NCBI RefSeq assembly: GCF_001457025.1
Contig: NZ_KQ758602.1
Span: forward strand, 310,001 to 374,000
Direction: 5' to 3'
Length of the DNA stretch: 64,000 bases
DNA from: Pseudarthrobacter enclensis
GTDB taxonomy: Bacteria > Actinomycetota > Actinomycetes > Actinomycetales > Micrococcaceae
The position numbers and the translations under genes are program-made. Numbering within the stretch: position 1 is the stretch's first letter; each line of letters opens with the position of its first letter. Of the stretch, positions 50,019 through 62,031 are shown piece by piece. The notes under the pieces were generated by a model, which made no database searches, was not told the DNA's origin, and saw nothing but the letters and a program-made list of their open reading frames with translations.

Positions 50019-51380
50019 ATGACCCCTGAACTAATCTCCATCATCGTCTTAGCCCTTCTCTTCCTTGTGGCCACAGTCCGGTCGGTGAACATGGGCGTAC
50101 TGGCTTTTGTCGCCGCCTTTGGTGTCGGCGTCGGGTTCGCCGGCATGACCACCGACGAGGTCGTAGCCGGATTTCCCGGCGAACTTTTCCTCGTCCTGAT
50201 GGGCCTGACCTTCCTGTTCGGCTTCGCTCAGCAAAACGGAAGCATCGACCTATTGGTGCAATGGAGTCTGAAGGCCGTCAAAGGCAAAGTTGCCGCCGCG
50301 CCATGGATCTTCTTCGCACTCTCCGCCCTCCTGGTGTCCGTAGGAGCCCTCTTCGCCGTCGCAGTGGTGGCCCCGCTGGCCATCCCCTTTGCCCGTCGCT
50401 ACCGCATCAATCAGCTCATGATGGGCATGATGGTGGTACACGGCGCCCTGGCGGGAGCGTTTTCGCCGATCAGCGTCTACGGAGCTTTTATCAATGGATA
50501 CCTGGAAAAAGAGGGACTGCCCGTTGACCCCGTTGCGCTGTTCCTCGTACCCCTGGCCTTCAACCTTCTAATCGCCGCGATCGTCTACATGACCATGGGC
50601 GGGCGCCTACTGAAGGGCGTTCAGATCAGCGCGGACGGTTCCCAATCTGAAGCAACCCTGGCAGGCGGTTCACCGCTGCAGCCGGCTCGGTCACGCGGAA
50701 CCGTGACCTCCGATGGGACTACTCCCCCGGCTGGTGGCACAGCCGTGCTCACACCCCTCCCTGAGCTGACCGCAACCCACCGGGCTACTCCCTTTCAAAA
50801 ACTGACCCTCGCCGGACTGGCTGCCCTGGCCATTGGCACCGCCGGGTTCGGCCTCGACGTCGGCATCTTGTCGCTGACGATCGCCTCAGTGCTCGCCATC
50901 GTCTCACCAAAGTCTGCCAAGGAAGCCATGACCAAGGTCAGCTGGCCCACTGTCATCCTCATTGCCGGCGTACTGACCTACGTCAATGTCCTGCAAACGG
51001 CCGGCACCATCGACTACGTCAGCTCTGGCATCGCCGCGATCGGCATCCCGCTCGTAGCAGCCCTGCTGCTGTGCTACCTGGCCGGGATCACGTCAGCCAT
51101 GGCCTCCTCGGTAGGCATCATCAGCGTTGCTCTTGCCCTGGCCGTGCCCTTCCTGCACTCCGGAGCCATCGATCCAATCGGATTCGTGATCGCCCTGGCC
51201 ATCGCCGCAACGGTAGTGGATGTCAGCCCGTTCTCCACCAACGGGGCCCTGGTCCTGGCGAACGTTGATGAAGCCGACCGGGACAAGTTCTACCGCCAGA
51301 TGCTGGTCTACGCCGGCATCGTCGTCGCCGCCGGGCCAGGCGTCGCCTGGCTGGCCATCCTGGTTCCCGGCTGGCTCTAA
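50019..51380 (+). CDS. MatC-type dicarboxylate permease (SLC13/ArsB-like fold)
   Basis: A 453-residue permease with about 11 hydrophobic helices. The N-terminal MatC_N-type block ([25 protein letters not shown] and [27 protein letters not shown]) and the C-terminal [16 protein letters not shown] are found in carriers for malonate and other C3-C5 dicarboxylates. A long hydrophilic loop (residues 200-255) separates the two halves. It stands before LeuC/LeuD-type genes, so it probably imports a dicarboxylate such as citraconate, mesaconate, maleate or malonate. Confidence 0.87.
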   Translation: MTPELISIIVLALLFLVATVRSVNMGVLAFVAAFGVGVGFAGMTTDEVVAGFPGELFLVLMGLTFLFGFAQQNGSIDLLVQWSLKAVKGKVAAAPWIFFALSALLVSVGALFAVAVVAPLAIPFARRYRINQLMMGMMVVHGALAGAFSPISVYGAFINGYLEKEGLPVDPVALFLVPLAFNLLIAAIVYMTMGGRLLKGVQISADGSQSEATLAGGSPLQPARSRGTVTSDGTTPPAGGTAVLTPLPELTATHRATPFQKLTLAGLAALAIGTAGFGLDVGILSLTIASVLAIVSPKSAKEAMTKVSWPTVILIAGVLTYVNVLQTAGTIDYVSSGIAAIGIPLVAALLLCYLAGITSAMASSVGIISVALALAVPFLHSGAIDPIGFVIALAIAATVVDVSPFSTNGALVLANVDEADRDKFYRQMLVYAGIVVAAGPGVAWLAILVPGWL

Positions 51381-51463
51381 CCCGCCGACACCACCCAGCA
51401 CACAAATTTAGGATGCGACCGGCCAGCTACGGCAGACCGGTCGCACGTGAGAAGGAGACATCC

Positions 51464-52864
51464 ATGGGATACACCCTTGCCGAAAAAATCTGGAACAGTC
51501 ACGTCGTCCACCAACAGGCCGGTGAGCCCGACCTCCTGTACGTCGATCTCCACCTCATCAACGAGGTCACCAGCCCGCAGGCTTTCGATGGACTGCGCAC
51601 CGCGGGCCGTTCTGTCCGACGTCCGGAACTGACGCTCGGCATGGAGGACCACAACGTGCCCACAACCGGCATTGACCGCCCCATCGCCGATCCGCTTTCC
51701 GCGCTGCAGGTCCAGACCCTGCGCCGCAACTGCACCGATTTCGGAATTGAACTCTTCCACATGGGCGGGATAGAGCAGGGCATTGTTCACGTCGTTGGAC
51801 CCCAACTCGGACTGACCCAACCGGGCATGACCATTGTGTGCGGTGATTCCCACACATCCACCCACGGTGCTTTCGGTGCCCTTGCCTTTGGCATCGGCAC
51901 GAGCGAAGCCGAACACGTTCTGGCCACCCAGACTCTGCCGGCCCAACCCTTCAAGACGATGTCCGTCACCATCGAGGGGGACCTGCCCCAAGGCACCAGC
52001 TCTAAAGATGTGATCCTCGCACTGATTGCCCAGATCGGCACGGGCGGGGGTCAAGGCTACGTGCTGGAGTACCGCGGCCCCGCCGTCGAAAAAATGACCA
52101 TGGAAGCACGGATGACCATGTGCAACATGTCCATCGAGGCCGGTGCCCGGGCCGGACTCATCGCCCCGGACCAAGTAACCCTGGACTACCTGAAAGGCCG
52201 GCCCCGGGCACCCCAAGGCCAGGAGTGGGACACCGCAGCCGCCTACTGGCTGGCCCTTGCCACCGACGAGGACGCGGTCTTTGACGCCGAAGTCACCCTC
52301 GACGCTGCAACCATCACCCCATTTGTCACGTGGGGAACCAACCCCGGACAAGGCGTGCCCATCTCCGGCAGCGTCCCCTCCCCTGAGGATTTCGATGACG
52401 AGCGTGACAAGGCCGCAGCCGAACGGGCCTTGGAATACATGGGCCTGAAGGCCGGAACACCGATGAAATCTGTTGAAGTCGACACCGTTTTCCTAGGCTC
52501 CTGCACGAACGGGCGGATCGAGGACCTGCGCATCGCGGCCCAAGTACTCCAAGGCCGGAAGGTGAAGGCAGGGATGCGCATGCTGGTGGTGCCAGGATCG
52601 ATGAAGGTCAAGGCCCAGGCTGAGGAGGAAGGTCTCGACGAAGTTTTTAAGGCCGCTGGGGCTGAATGGCGCTTTGCCGGCTGTTCCATGTGCCTGGGCA
52701 TGAACCCCGACCAAGTCGGGGCAGGAGACCGCTGCGCTTCCACATCCAACCGCAATTTCGAAGGACGGCAGGGCCAGGGCGCGCGCACCCACTTGGTCTC
52801 CCCTGCGGTGGCAGCAGCAACGGCTGTCCGCGGAACCATTTCCACTCCCGCTGACCTGAACTAG
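51464..52864 (+). CDS. leuC: 3-isopropylmalate dehydratase large subunit (LeuC type)
   Basis: A 466-residue Leu[15 protein letters not shown] at the start, [23 protein letters not shown] near residue 126, and all three Fe-S ligands (Cys347 in GSCTNGR, Cys407 and Cys410 in [10 protein letters not shown]) are canonical. The enzyme interconverts 2- and 3-isopropylmalate, or hydrates methylmaleate and related acids. The ATG at 51464 has AAGGAG seven bases ahead. Because the gene is next to a dicarboxylate permease and not to other leucine genes, it may be a second, catabolic copy. LeuD follows after 11 bases. Confidence 0.9.
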   Translation: MGYTLAEKIWNSHVVHQQAGEPDLLYVDLHLINEVTSPQAFDGLRTAGRSVRRPELTLGMEDHNVPTTGIDRPIADPLSALQVQTLRRNCTDFGIELFHMGGIEQGIVHVVGPQLGLTQPGMTIVCGDSHTSTHGAFGALAFGIGTSEAEHVLATQTLPAQPFKTMSVTIEGDLPQGTSSKDVILALIAQIGTGGGQGYVLEYRGPAVEKMTMEARMTMCNMSIEAGARAGLIAPDQVTLDYLKGRPRAPQGQEWDTAAAYWLALATDEDAVFDAEVTLDAATITPFVTWGTNPGQGVPISGSVPSPEDFDDERDKAAAERALEYMGLKAGTPMKSVEVDTVFLGSCTNGRIEDLRIAAQVLQGRKVKAGMRMLVVPGSMKVKAQAEEEGLDEVFKAAGAEWRFAGCSMCLGMNPDQVGAGDRCASTSNRNFEGRQGQGARTHLVSPAVAAATAVRGTISTPADLN

Positions 52865-52875
52865 AAGGACAAAAC

Positions 52876-53466
52876 ATGCAACAGTTCACCACCCACACCG
52901 GAACCGGCGTTCCCCTGCGCCGCAGCAACATCGACACCGACCAAATCATCCCCTCACGCTTCCTGAAGCGCGTCAGCCGCGCCGGCTTCGACGACGCCCT
53001 CTTCGCCGAATGGCGCAAAGACCCGGACTTTATCCTTAACACCACGCCTTACCAGAGCGGATCCATCCTCATTGCCGGCAGCGACTTCGGCATCGGATCC
53101 TCGCGGGAACACGCCGTCTGGGGCCTTCTCGACTACGGCTTCCGTGTCATCGTTTCCTCCCGATTCGCCGACATCTTTCGGGGCAACTCCGGCAAAGCAG
53201 GCCTCTTAACCGCGCAGGTGACTGAACGGGACGTCGAATACCTGTGGAACCTGCTCGAACAGGAACCAGCAACCAAACTGTCCGTGGACCTGCCCAACCA
53301 GACAATCACCACAGCTGAAACCGTCATTAACTTTGACATCGACCCGTACGTAAAGTGGCGGCTCACGATGGGCTACGACGACATCAGCCTCACCGAACGC
53401 CACCTTGAAGCCATCGCCCGGCATGAAGCCGCCCGCCCGGCATTCATGCCCCGCTGCCACGTCTAA
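52876..53466 (+). CDS. leuD: 3-isopropylmalate dehydratase small subunit (LeuD type)
   Basis: A 196-residue LeuD, the swivel domain of the hydro-lyase. [18 protein letters not shown] near residue 18, [44 protein letters not shown] near 73 are the substrate- and product-binding loops. It forms the active site together with LeuC across the Fe-S cluster. The spacing of 11 bases after leuC and a shared ribosome-site pattern (AAGGAC) show one transcript. The sequence is close to biosynthetic LeuD, so leucine synthesis cannot be excluded. Confidence 0.9.
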   Translation: MQQFTTHTGTGVPLRRSNIDTDQIIPSRFLKRVSRAGFDDALFAEWRKDPDFILNTTPYQSGSILIAGSDFGIGSSREHAVWGLLDYGFRVIVSSRFADIFRGNSGKAGLLTAQVTERDVEYLWNLLEQEPATKLSVDLPNQTITTAETVINFDIDPYVKWRLTMGYDDISLTERHLEAIARHEAARPAFMPRCHV

Positions 53467-53775
53467 TTGCCCTCGACGCTTAAAAGAATGAAGGCAGGGA
53501 CCCTTCGGTCAAGGCGGATTCGGCCGTCGGTGGAGCTCTAGCCTACTTCCCAGATACGTTCCATCAGGCTGGGTATTCAGTAGGGACATCGGAGTGTCAT
53601 TACTGACAAAGAACATCGTGGCCAGCGTCCCAACAACATGTCCTAGATGCACATCGACTTCCCCTACAGGAAGCCGTCGAGCGGCAGCCAAACCCGCTCA
53701 AGCCACTAAACCCAGGTTGGCCGCCACCGTCACAGGTGGCGGCCGCCCAGCCTTAAAGGAAGAAAGCCAAACCAC
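53467..53775. other. Intergenic stretch with a perfect hairpin
   Basis: No gene is visible in these 309 bases between leuD and the small gene at 53776. GGCCGCCACC (53719-53728) pairs perfectly with GGTGGCGGCC (53735-53744) around six bases. It ends 31 bases before the small gene's start and may terminate the leuCD transcript or regulate the small gene. Confidence 0.6.
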
Positions 53776-54009
53776 GTGACGAAACACAAACACACCCATT
53801 GGGAGGACCTGATCGGGGCCCCAGTCGAGGTCCGCCACAACGGGAAGATCGTCCGCGCCGGGATTGTCGACGAGGCTATGCCCGATGGGTCCGCCATCTG
53901 GGTTATTTCCGACAGCAGGCAGTCACGCCGTATCTATGAGAAAGCAGAAGGGTTCTTGGTCTACGTCGAACCCCAACAGCTCACAGGCAAAATCGCTGCG
54001 AGCACCTGA
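53776..54009 (+). CDS. Small protein, paralogue of that at 49445
   Basis: A 77-residue protein starting with GTG behind AAGGAAGAAAG. It begins with His-rich KHKHTHWEDLIG and continues PVEVRHNGKIVRAGIVDEAMPDGSAIWVISD, then a RRIYEKAEGFLVYVEPQQL end. It matches the core of the 49445 protein position by position. The His-rich N-terminus is its own. Function unknown; both look like small beta-proteins that may bind a partner. It lies downstream of leuD. Confidence 0.7.
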   Translation: MTKHKHTHWEDLIGAPVEVRHNGKIVRAGIVDEAMPDGSAIWVISDSRQSRRIYEKAEGFLVYVEPQQLTGKIAAST

Positions 54010-54214
54010 ACATCTGTATCCACCATTCCGCACCGCAGCTACCTGAGTAAACAGAATGGGGCCTGTACACATGGAGCACACCCCAACCTGACGTCAGGAA
54101 GTGGACAAATGAGCGTCGGATCAGGGCCCGTCAGAGCTTTATCTGACACCCCAAGCGGAAGGTCTCAGACCTCAACCTGACAGATCGGGCGCAGCAGGCA
54201 GCCCACCAATCACG

Positions 54215-55723
54215 TCACCGCAAGCTGTTCACAGCCTGGCACTTCTGGTCCTCCGCCGTCTGGGCTACCACGTCCCGGGCGCTGGGTGCAGCAACGGAAG
54301 GCTTGGTCCCGGACGTGAAGTCGATGCCCAGGTACAGCTGCACTCCGTAGACGGACGGGTCCTGCTGGACTTTGGATGCAGGCAGGCCGAAGAGCGCCGC
54401 CACATCCGCGGCCACGTCGTCGAACTCCGGCCCGTAGTAGATGGTGGTCTCGTCCGCGGGCTGCGCCTCGATCCGGCTGAGGTTCGTGAACCCCGCATCG
54501 GTGAGGATGGGGGTCAGGTCGTGGCTGCGGCCCGGAACGGTGGTGCCGTTGGCAATGAGTACCGGCTGCAGCGTCTTGTCGTACCCGGGCGAAGGCGCCT
54601 CTGCCGGCGGAGCCTCGGACGGGGCAGGCGCCGGCCCGGCAAGGTCGGCACTCTGCCGCAGCGCTGCAAAGAGGTTCCTCGCCTCGGGTTCAGAGAGCTG
54701 CAGCCGGTTCGGATCGGCGGCAGGGACAGTGGGCACGGTAATGAAGTTCACCCGCGCGGGGTCAATGTTTTTGAGCCGGTCCGCGATGGTCAGCAGCGCC
54801 GGAATCGACGCCAGCCCCTGGTCCACGGTCAGGTTCCGCGTCACGGTGTCGGCGATGCTCAAGACCTTCTGCGGATTCCGCAGAGTCCCCTCGTCCTTGA
54901 GCTTGCGGGTCAACGACCCCAGGAACGCCTGCTGCGCCTGGATCCGGCCCAGGTCGCCGCCGTCCGCAAACGCGTAGCGGGTCCGCAGGAACGCCAGCGC
55001 CTGGTCCCCCTGCACGCTGGAGGTCCCCTCCGGCAGGCGCAGGCCCGAATCCGGATCGAACACCGCGGCGTCCACGCAGACGTCCACGCCGCCCACGGCT
55101 TTGGAAAGCTCCGTCACCGAGTTGAAGTCCGCCATCATGAAGTGGTCGATCTCGAAGCCGGTCACCTCGTTGACAGTGTCGACGGCACAGCCGATCCCCG
55201 CCTCCGCCATGGCGCTGTTGATCATCGCCCCGGCACGCGCGGGAAACTGCCGCCCGCTGTCCTGGTCAACGCAGGACGGCACATCCACCAGCAAGTCCCG
55301 GGGAAAGCTGATGACGTTCACGTCCTGGTTGTTGGCGGAGATGTCCAGCAGCATCATGACATCGGACTGCCCGTACCCGGAGGACTGGTCCGCCGTCCCG
55401 TAGGCCGAGTTCTTCCCGTCCCGGGTGTCCGTGCCCAGGATCAGCACCTGGAGCCGGTCCGTCCGGTCATCCACCGGGCCTTCGGACCGCTGCCCGCCGG
55501 CGCCCAGCGCCGCGGACTTGATATTGGACTGCAGCCGGAACGCCCAGTACCCGCCGAACGCCACGGCCGCCACCAGGAGCACAGCAACGAAAGCACCGGC
55601 AATCACCAGCCACCGCGGCGCCCGCCGCCGGGGCAGCCGGTAACTCCCCTCCACCAGCGTTCCCTGGCCCGGGTAGGACCGGGCATCATGGTCGGTGTTT
55701 TTTGGGCGGGGCGTGCTGTCCAA
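54215..55723 (-). CDS. LytR-CpsA-Psr family protein with LytR_C domain
   Basis: A 502-residue type II membrane protein. A basic cytoplasmic tail ends in RRRAPRWLVIAGAFVAVLLVAAVAFGGYWAF, the single membrane helix. The LCP domain follows with VLILGTDTRDG, SDVMMLLDIS, VISFPRDLLVDVP and FLRTRYAFADGGDLGRIQAQQAFL. A proline-rich linker leads to the LytR_C domain (VLIANGTTVPGRSHDLTPILTDAGF). LCP enzymes attach teichoic acid, arabinogalactan or other glycans to peptidoglycan outside the cell. The TTG start at 55723 has AAGG eight bases ahead; the frame extends further upstream without conserved residues. Confidence 0.88.
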   Translation of the reverse strand: MDSTPRPKNTDHDARSYPGQGTLVEGSYRLPRRRAPRWLVIAGAFVAVLLVAAVAFGGYWAFRLQSNIKSAALGAGGQRSEGPVDDRTDRLQVLILGTDTRDGKNSAYGTADQSSGYGQSDVMMLLDISANNQDVNVISFPRDLLVDVPSCVDQDSGRQFPARAGAMINSAMAEAGIGCAVDTVNEVTGFEIDHFMMADFNSVTELSKAVGGVDVCVDAAVFDPDSGLRLPEGTSSVQGDQALAFLRTRYAFADGGDLGRIQAQQAFLGSLTRKLKDEGTLRNPQKVLSIADTVTRNLTVDQGLASIPALLTIADRLKNIDPARVNFITVPTVPAADPNRLQLSEPEARNLFAALRQSADLAGPAPAPSEAPPAEAPSPGYDKTLQPVLIANGTTVPGRSHDLTPILTDAGFTNLSRIEAQPADETTIYYGPEFDDVAADVAALFGLPASKVQQDPSVYGVQLYLGIDFTSGTKPSVAAPSARDVVAQTAEDQKCQAVNSLR

Positions 55724-55858
55724 CAGAAGAACCTTTTGGGTTTGGCCGCGCCCCACGCTACAAGGCGTGCCCGCGCCGGCCACGCCCTTGGCCCAGCAAG
55801 CCGGGATCCGTTGCCGAATGGTTACCTCAGTGGAACGGCAGGAGCCGCCCCCGGCGAC

Positions 55859-56709
55859 TCAGTGGTGCAGCTCCATCTTCTGCAGGACCGTGGCAGAGAT
55901 TTCCTCCACGGACATGGAGGCCGAGTTCACGAACGGGATCCGGTTGACCCGGTACATGTCCTCCGCGTTGCGCAGCTCAAAACTGCACTGGTTCAGCGAG
56001 GCGTAATTGCTCCCCGGCCGGCGTTCCTGGCGGATCTGGCTCAGCCGCACCGGCAAGGACGTCAGCCCGAAGCACTTGCGCGCGAACGGCTGCAGCGGCT
56101 TCGGCAGCGCAAGGCTTTCGAAATCCTCCTCCACCAGCGGGAAGTTGGCCGCAAGGATGCCGTGCTGCAGCGCCAGGTACATGGTGGTGGGGGTCTTGCC
56201 GCAGCGCGACGGCGCGATGAGGATCAGTTCGGCGCGCTCCAGCGCGCGCAGCGACTGGCCGTCGTCGTGCTCTATCGCGTACTCCACCGCCGCCATCCGC
56301 GACTGGTAGCGCACGGCGTCACCCACCCCGTGGGCCTTCCCCGGCTGGCCGCTGGCCGACTCATGGAGGGCCTCCTCCAGCTGGCCGATGTGCGCACCGA
56401 TCAGGTCAAAGAAGTGGCCGCGGCTGCGGGCCAGGACGGCCCGGACATCAAGACTGACCGTAGTGGAGAAGACGATGGGCCGGGGGCCTGCCGCGGCCAG
56501 CTTATCGATGACCGCCACCACCTCCTCCGCCTGGTCCACGGTGGTGATGAACGGGATGCTTCGGCGTTCCAGGTGCTGGGCCGGGAACTGGGTCAGCAGG
56601 GTGTTGCCCAGCGTCTCGGCAGTGATGCCCGTGCTGTCCGAAAGAAAGAACACCACGGGGGCGGACGTGCTGCCCGCCCCCGCAGTCTCCCGCCAGGAGG
56701 CGTCCGGCA

Positions 56710-56710
<1 letters not shown>
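55859..56710 (-). CDS. ppsR: PEP synthase regulatory protein (kinase/pyrophosphorylase, DUF299)
   Basis: A 283-residue DUF299 protein. VVFFLSDSTGITAETLGNTLLTQFP near residue 20 and the P-loop-like APSRCGKTPTTMYLALQHGILAANFPLVEED near 152 are the family's motifs. It phosphorylates PEP synthase on a threonine next to the catalytic histidine using ADP and reverses this with phosphate. The ATG at 56710 overlaps the ppsA stop by one base (TAATG), so enzyme and regulator are translationally coupled. Confidence 0.9.
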
Positions 56711-59118
<2,408 letters not shown>

Positions 59119-59264
59119 AAGTGGTGTCCCTCCATTGGGCACGCGCTGACAAGCGCTAAGCAAAAGATGTGATGCAAGGTTTGTCAGGTGTGACCCGCAG
59201 AAGCAAATGGATGTGACCCATACAACACCACGGCGAAGTAATGAAGAGTCACACCCAACAAATC

Positions 59265-59293
59265 AGGCCGGCACCCCTGTGGAATGCCGGCCT
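59265..59293. terminator. Terminator after the sugar isomerase gene
   Basis: AGGCCGGCA (59265-59273) pairs with TGCCGGCCT (59285-59293) around an 11-base loop. Read leftward it is followed by GATTTGTTG, a weak T-run, 17 bases after the isomerase stop. Confidence 0.7.
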
Positions 59294-59309
59294 GTTGCGG
59301 TATTGCCGT

Positions 59310-60326
59310 TTACTGACCCACGAGGGATTCCCGCAGGGCTGCGTCGGCGTCGCGCAGGACTTTCGCCGCCACCTGGAGTCCCTCGATGCGGCCCAGCGAA
59401 ACGTCCTCGTGTTCGATGTTCACCAACATGTCGGGGTCCACCTCATGCAGGGCGCGCAGGAACTCGGTCCAGTAGGCGGTGTCGTGCCCGCGTCCGAGGG
59501 CCACGAAGTCCCAGGCGGAGTCCTTGGGCCATTCGTTGGCCCACTCGTCGCCGCCGAGGTTGGTGCGGTCTTCGTCCGGGGAGAGCCGGCGGAAGCTGTT
59601 GTCCAGCACGCCGTACAGCGCGGCGTGCTCCTTGTTGATGCGGACGTCCTTGGCGGCCGCCTGGAAGACCAGCGGGCCGAGCTCACGGACCACGGCCACG
59701 GGATCCATCTGCTGCCAGAACAGGTGCGAGGCGTCCAGTTCCACGCCCACATGGGTGGCGCCGGTCAGGGCGATCAGCTTGCGGACGTCGGCGGTGTTGA
59801 AGACCAGGTTTTGCGGGTGCAGCTCCAGGGCCACCTTGACGTCAAGCTCACGGGCCAGCTGGTCGATGTCCTTCCAGAATTCCGCCGCGATCTCCCACTG
59901 GTAGTCCAGGACGTCCAGGGCTGCCGAGTTCCAGGCGTTCACGATCCAGTTGGGCACCGTTGCGCCGGGCTCTCCTCCGGGCAGTCCGGACATGGTGACC
60001 ACGCGGTCCTGCCCCAGGCGGTGCGCAAGGCGGATGGAGCGGCGGATGTCCTCGGCGTGCTTCCGGCCGATCTCCGGGTTGGGGTGCAGCGGGTTGCCGT
60101 TGCAGTTCAGGCCGGCGATGGAGACGCCCGAGCCTTCAAACAGTGCGAGGTACTCGTCCCGGGCAGCGTCGCTTTCCAGGATTTCGTCAATGTTCGGAAC
60201 GTGGACCGCGGGCAGGAAGCCGCCGGTGTTGAGTTCGATTCCGGTCAGGCCCAAGTTGGCGATGACCTTGAGCGCCTCCGGAAGCGGACGGTCGTGCAGG
60301 ATTGCGTTGTAGACGCCGAGTTTCAT
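59310..60326 (-). CDS. Sugar phosphate isomerase/epimerase (AP_endonuc_2 fold)
   Basis: A 338-residue TIM-barrel protein of the xylose-isomerase-like family. KLGVYNAILHDRPLPEALKVIANLGLTGIELNTGG at the start, LELHPQNLVF near residue 165, GVELDASHLFWQQ near 192, and HEDVSLGRIEGLQVA near 305 contain the expected metal-binding Glu, His, Asp and Glu. It isomerises or epimerises a sugar, an inositol derivative or a hydroxyacid. It is a single gene with a LacI-type operator 37 bases before its start and a hairpin after it. The substrate is unknown. Confidence 0.87.
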   Translation of the reverse strand: MKLGVYNAILHDRPLPEALKVIANLGLTGIELNTGGFLPAVHVPNIDEILESDAARDEYLALFEGSGVSIAGLNCNGNPLHPNPEIGRKHAEDIRRSIRLAHRLGQDRVVTMSGLPGGEPGATVPNWIVNAWNSAALDVLDYQWEIAAEFWKDIDQLARELDVKVALELHPQNLVFNTADVRKLIALTGATHVGVELDASHLFWQQMDPVAVVRELGPLVFQAAAKDVRINKEHAALYGVLDNSFRRLSPDEDRTNLGGDEWANEWPKDSAWDFVALGRGHDTAYWTEFLRALHEVDPDMLVNIEHEDVSLGRIEGLQVAAKVLRDADAALRESLVGQ

Positions 60327-60362
60327 GCGGGATCTCTCCTGTGAAAAGCCCCGCGGGAAAAG

Positions 60363-60374
60363 TGGAGCGCTCCA
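60363..60374. promoter_or_regulatory. LacI-type operator before the sugar isomerase gene
   Basis: TGGAGCGCTCCA is a perfect 12-base palindrome, close to the CebR-type sequence TGGGAGCGCTCCCA used by actinobacterial LacI repressors of sugar genes. It lies 37 bases upstream of the isomerase start. No LacI gene is adjacent, so the repressor is encoded elsewhere. Confidence 0.75.
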
Positions 60375-60467
60375 ACAACGGTAAGAGCCGGACTTTGTCC
60401 TGTCAATAGGATCAATTCAAGATCGACGCCGCCCGCACGACCGCCGTCGCGCGTGCCGCCGGGTGTT

Positions 60468-60863
60468 CTATGCCGCGAGGCGGGTATCCGCCGCAGAGGG
60501 GGCGGCCGGGACCACAGGCAGCGAGCCGGTGAGCGCCTCGACCGCTTCAATGACAGCCATCTGCCCGGTGGAATCCGGAACGCCGGGGTACTGGACGTGG
60601 GCCGGCTCGGCGGGTTCGGCCACCGTTTCGCTGGCCTGCATCCGGACCAGGGCAACCGCTGAAATGAGGAACCAGGCGACGTTGGTGACCACGGACGGCC
60701 AGGCCCCGTGAAGCGTCCCGTTGATGATGAACGCCACCGACCCAAACAGGTTGGCCATCTGGAAGCCCTTCCCGGCTTTCAGCCAGCCCATGGACACGGA
60801 GAGGTAGGCACTAAGAATCGCCACAGCGCCTGCCCAGCCGGCGATTTCCCACAGCAGTTCCAT
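60468..60863 (-). CDS. CBU_0592-family small membrane protein
   Basis: A 131-residue protein. Three hydrophobic helices occupy residues 1-75: WEIAGWAGAVAILSAYLSVSMGWL, FQMANLFGSVAFIINGTLHG and WPSVVTNVAWFLISAVALVRM. They match the CBU_0592 family. The last 50 residues are a soluble Pro/Ala-rich tail. The function is unknown. The gene is alone on its strand between the sugar isomerase gene and the AraC operon. Confidence 0.82.
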   Translation of the reverse strand: MELLWEIAGWAGAVAILSAYLSVSMGWLKAGKGFQMANLFGSVAFIINGTLHGAWPSVVTNVAWFLISAVALVRMQASETVAEPAEPAHVQYPGVPDSTGQMAVIEAVEALTGSLPVVPAAPSAADTRLAA

Positions 60864-61084
60864 GGCGTCCTTTCAAGGGTGCCCCGCACAGTTTTCGGGC
60901 AGGGGTATTCAATACTGGTGAAGGTTGTTTTTGGCCGGAGACTGCGTTTACTCGAGCCCTGTTCGGGCGAGGACTACCAGCTGGCGGGATAATCATATCC
61001 CTCCTTAAGATGCGGATCTTGCGCGGGAGGCAGTGATCTCGCACACGTCTGGACAACCCTCCCGCCGCGTAGCACGATCAAGCT

Positions 61085-61534
61085 GTGAGCAGCAGCCCTC
61101 CCGCCGATCCGTACCTGCGTGAACTCACCCAGCTGCGGCGCGCCAAGGACCGCATGGACCGGGAGTATGCCCAACCGCTGGATGTCGAGTCGCTCGCCAG
61201 GGACATCCATATGTCCGCCGGCCACTTCAGCCGCCGCTTCAAGCTCGCCTACGGCGAATCGCCCTACAGCTACCTCATGACGCGGCGGATCGAACGCGCC
61301 ATGGCGCTCCTCCGCAAAGGCGACCTGAGCGTGACCGAGGTGTGTTTCGCCGTCGGCTGTTCCTCGCTGGGAACCTTCAGCACCCGCTTCAGCGAACTGG
61401 TGGGCATGCCACCCAGCGTCTATAGGCAGGAGGCGGAGCGTTCGACGGCGGGCATCCCCGCGTGCGTAGAAAAGCAGGTCACCAGACCGGTCAGGAATCG
61501 AGAAGCGCCCGCTCCTGAGGCGTTACTAGCATGA
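61085..61534 (+). CDS. AraC-family transcriptional regulator (short form)
   Basis: A 149-residue regulator consisting mostly of the two AraC helix-turn-helix units: LDVESLARDIHMSAGHFSRRFKLAYGESPYSYLMTRRIERAMALL and VTEVCFAVGCSSLGTFSTRFSELVGMPPSVYR. There is no sensing domain, as in SoxS/MarA-like proteins, so it may be controlled by abundance. A GTG start at 61085 is used. The stop overlaps the VOC gene by four bases (ATGA), and a UvrA-like gene follows, so it probably activates this operon. Confidence 0.88.
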   Translation: MSSSPPADPYLRELTQLRRAKDRMDREYAQPLDVESLARDIHMSAGHFSRRFKLAYGESPYSYLMTRRIERAMALLRKGDLSVTEVCFAVGCSSLGTFSTRFSELVGMPPSVYRQEAERSTAGIPACVEKQVTRPVRNREAPAPEALLA

Positions 61535-61950
61535 CTGGCATGGACATCAACATTTCCTCAACCTTCCTTCCCGCCACCGATCCGGACGCGTCCCTGGCCT
61601 TCTACCGCGACGCGCTCGGCTTCGAAATCCGCAACGACGTGGGCCGCGGCACCATGCGCTGGATCACCGTTGGCCCCGCCGGCCAGAAGGACGTTTCCAT
61701 CGTCCTCTGCCCGCCCGCGGTGGACCCCGGCATCACCGAAGACGAGCGCCGCACCATCGCCGAGATGATGGCCAAGGGCACCTACGCCACCATCGTCCTG
61801 TCCTCCCCCGATGTGGACGCCGCGTTCGCCAAGGTCGAGGCAACCGGGGCGGACGTCGTGCAGGAACCCATCGACCAGCCGTACGGCATCCGCGACTGCG
61901 CCTTCCGGGATCCCGCCGGAAACACTGTTCGCATCAACCAGCAGCCCTGA
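61531..61950 (+). CDS. VOC (glyoxalase/bleomycin-resistance) family protein
   Basis: A 139-residue VOC protein: two beta-alpha-beta-beta-beta units with FLPATDPDASLAFYRDALGFEI at the start, and TIVLSSPDVDAAFAKVEATGADVVQEPIDQPYGIRDCAFRDPAGNTVRINQ at the end. The metal-binding glutamate and histidine of true glyoxalases are not evident, so it may bind and sequester a drug or act as a dioxygenase-like enzyme. Next to an AraC activator and a UvrA2-like gene, a role in drug or damage tolerance is likely. Confidence 0.87.
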   Translation: MTGMDINISSTFLPATDPDASLAFYRDALGFEIRNDVGRGTMRWITVGPAGQKDVSIVLCPPAVDPGITEDERRTIAEMMAKGTYATIVLSSPDVDAAFAKVEATGADVVQEPIDQPYGIRDCAFRDPAGNTVRINQQP

Positions 61951-62031
61951 CCACACAAGAAGAACGACGACGGCGGGAGGCCGCGAGCGCAGCCTCCCGC
62001 ACCGACGCAGGACCCGACAGATGGAGACCCG

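Noticed and set aside
51464..53466. LeuC/LeuD read simply as the housekeeping leucine genes
   Set aside because: Not excluded, but the dicarboxylate permease, CoA-transferase, lyase and IclR context favours a second catabolic copy. It is kept as an alternative in the annotation.
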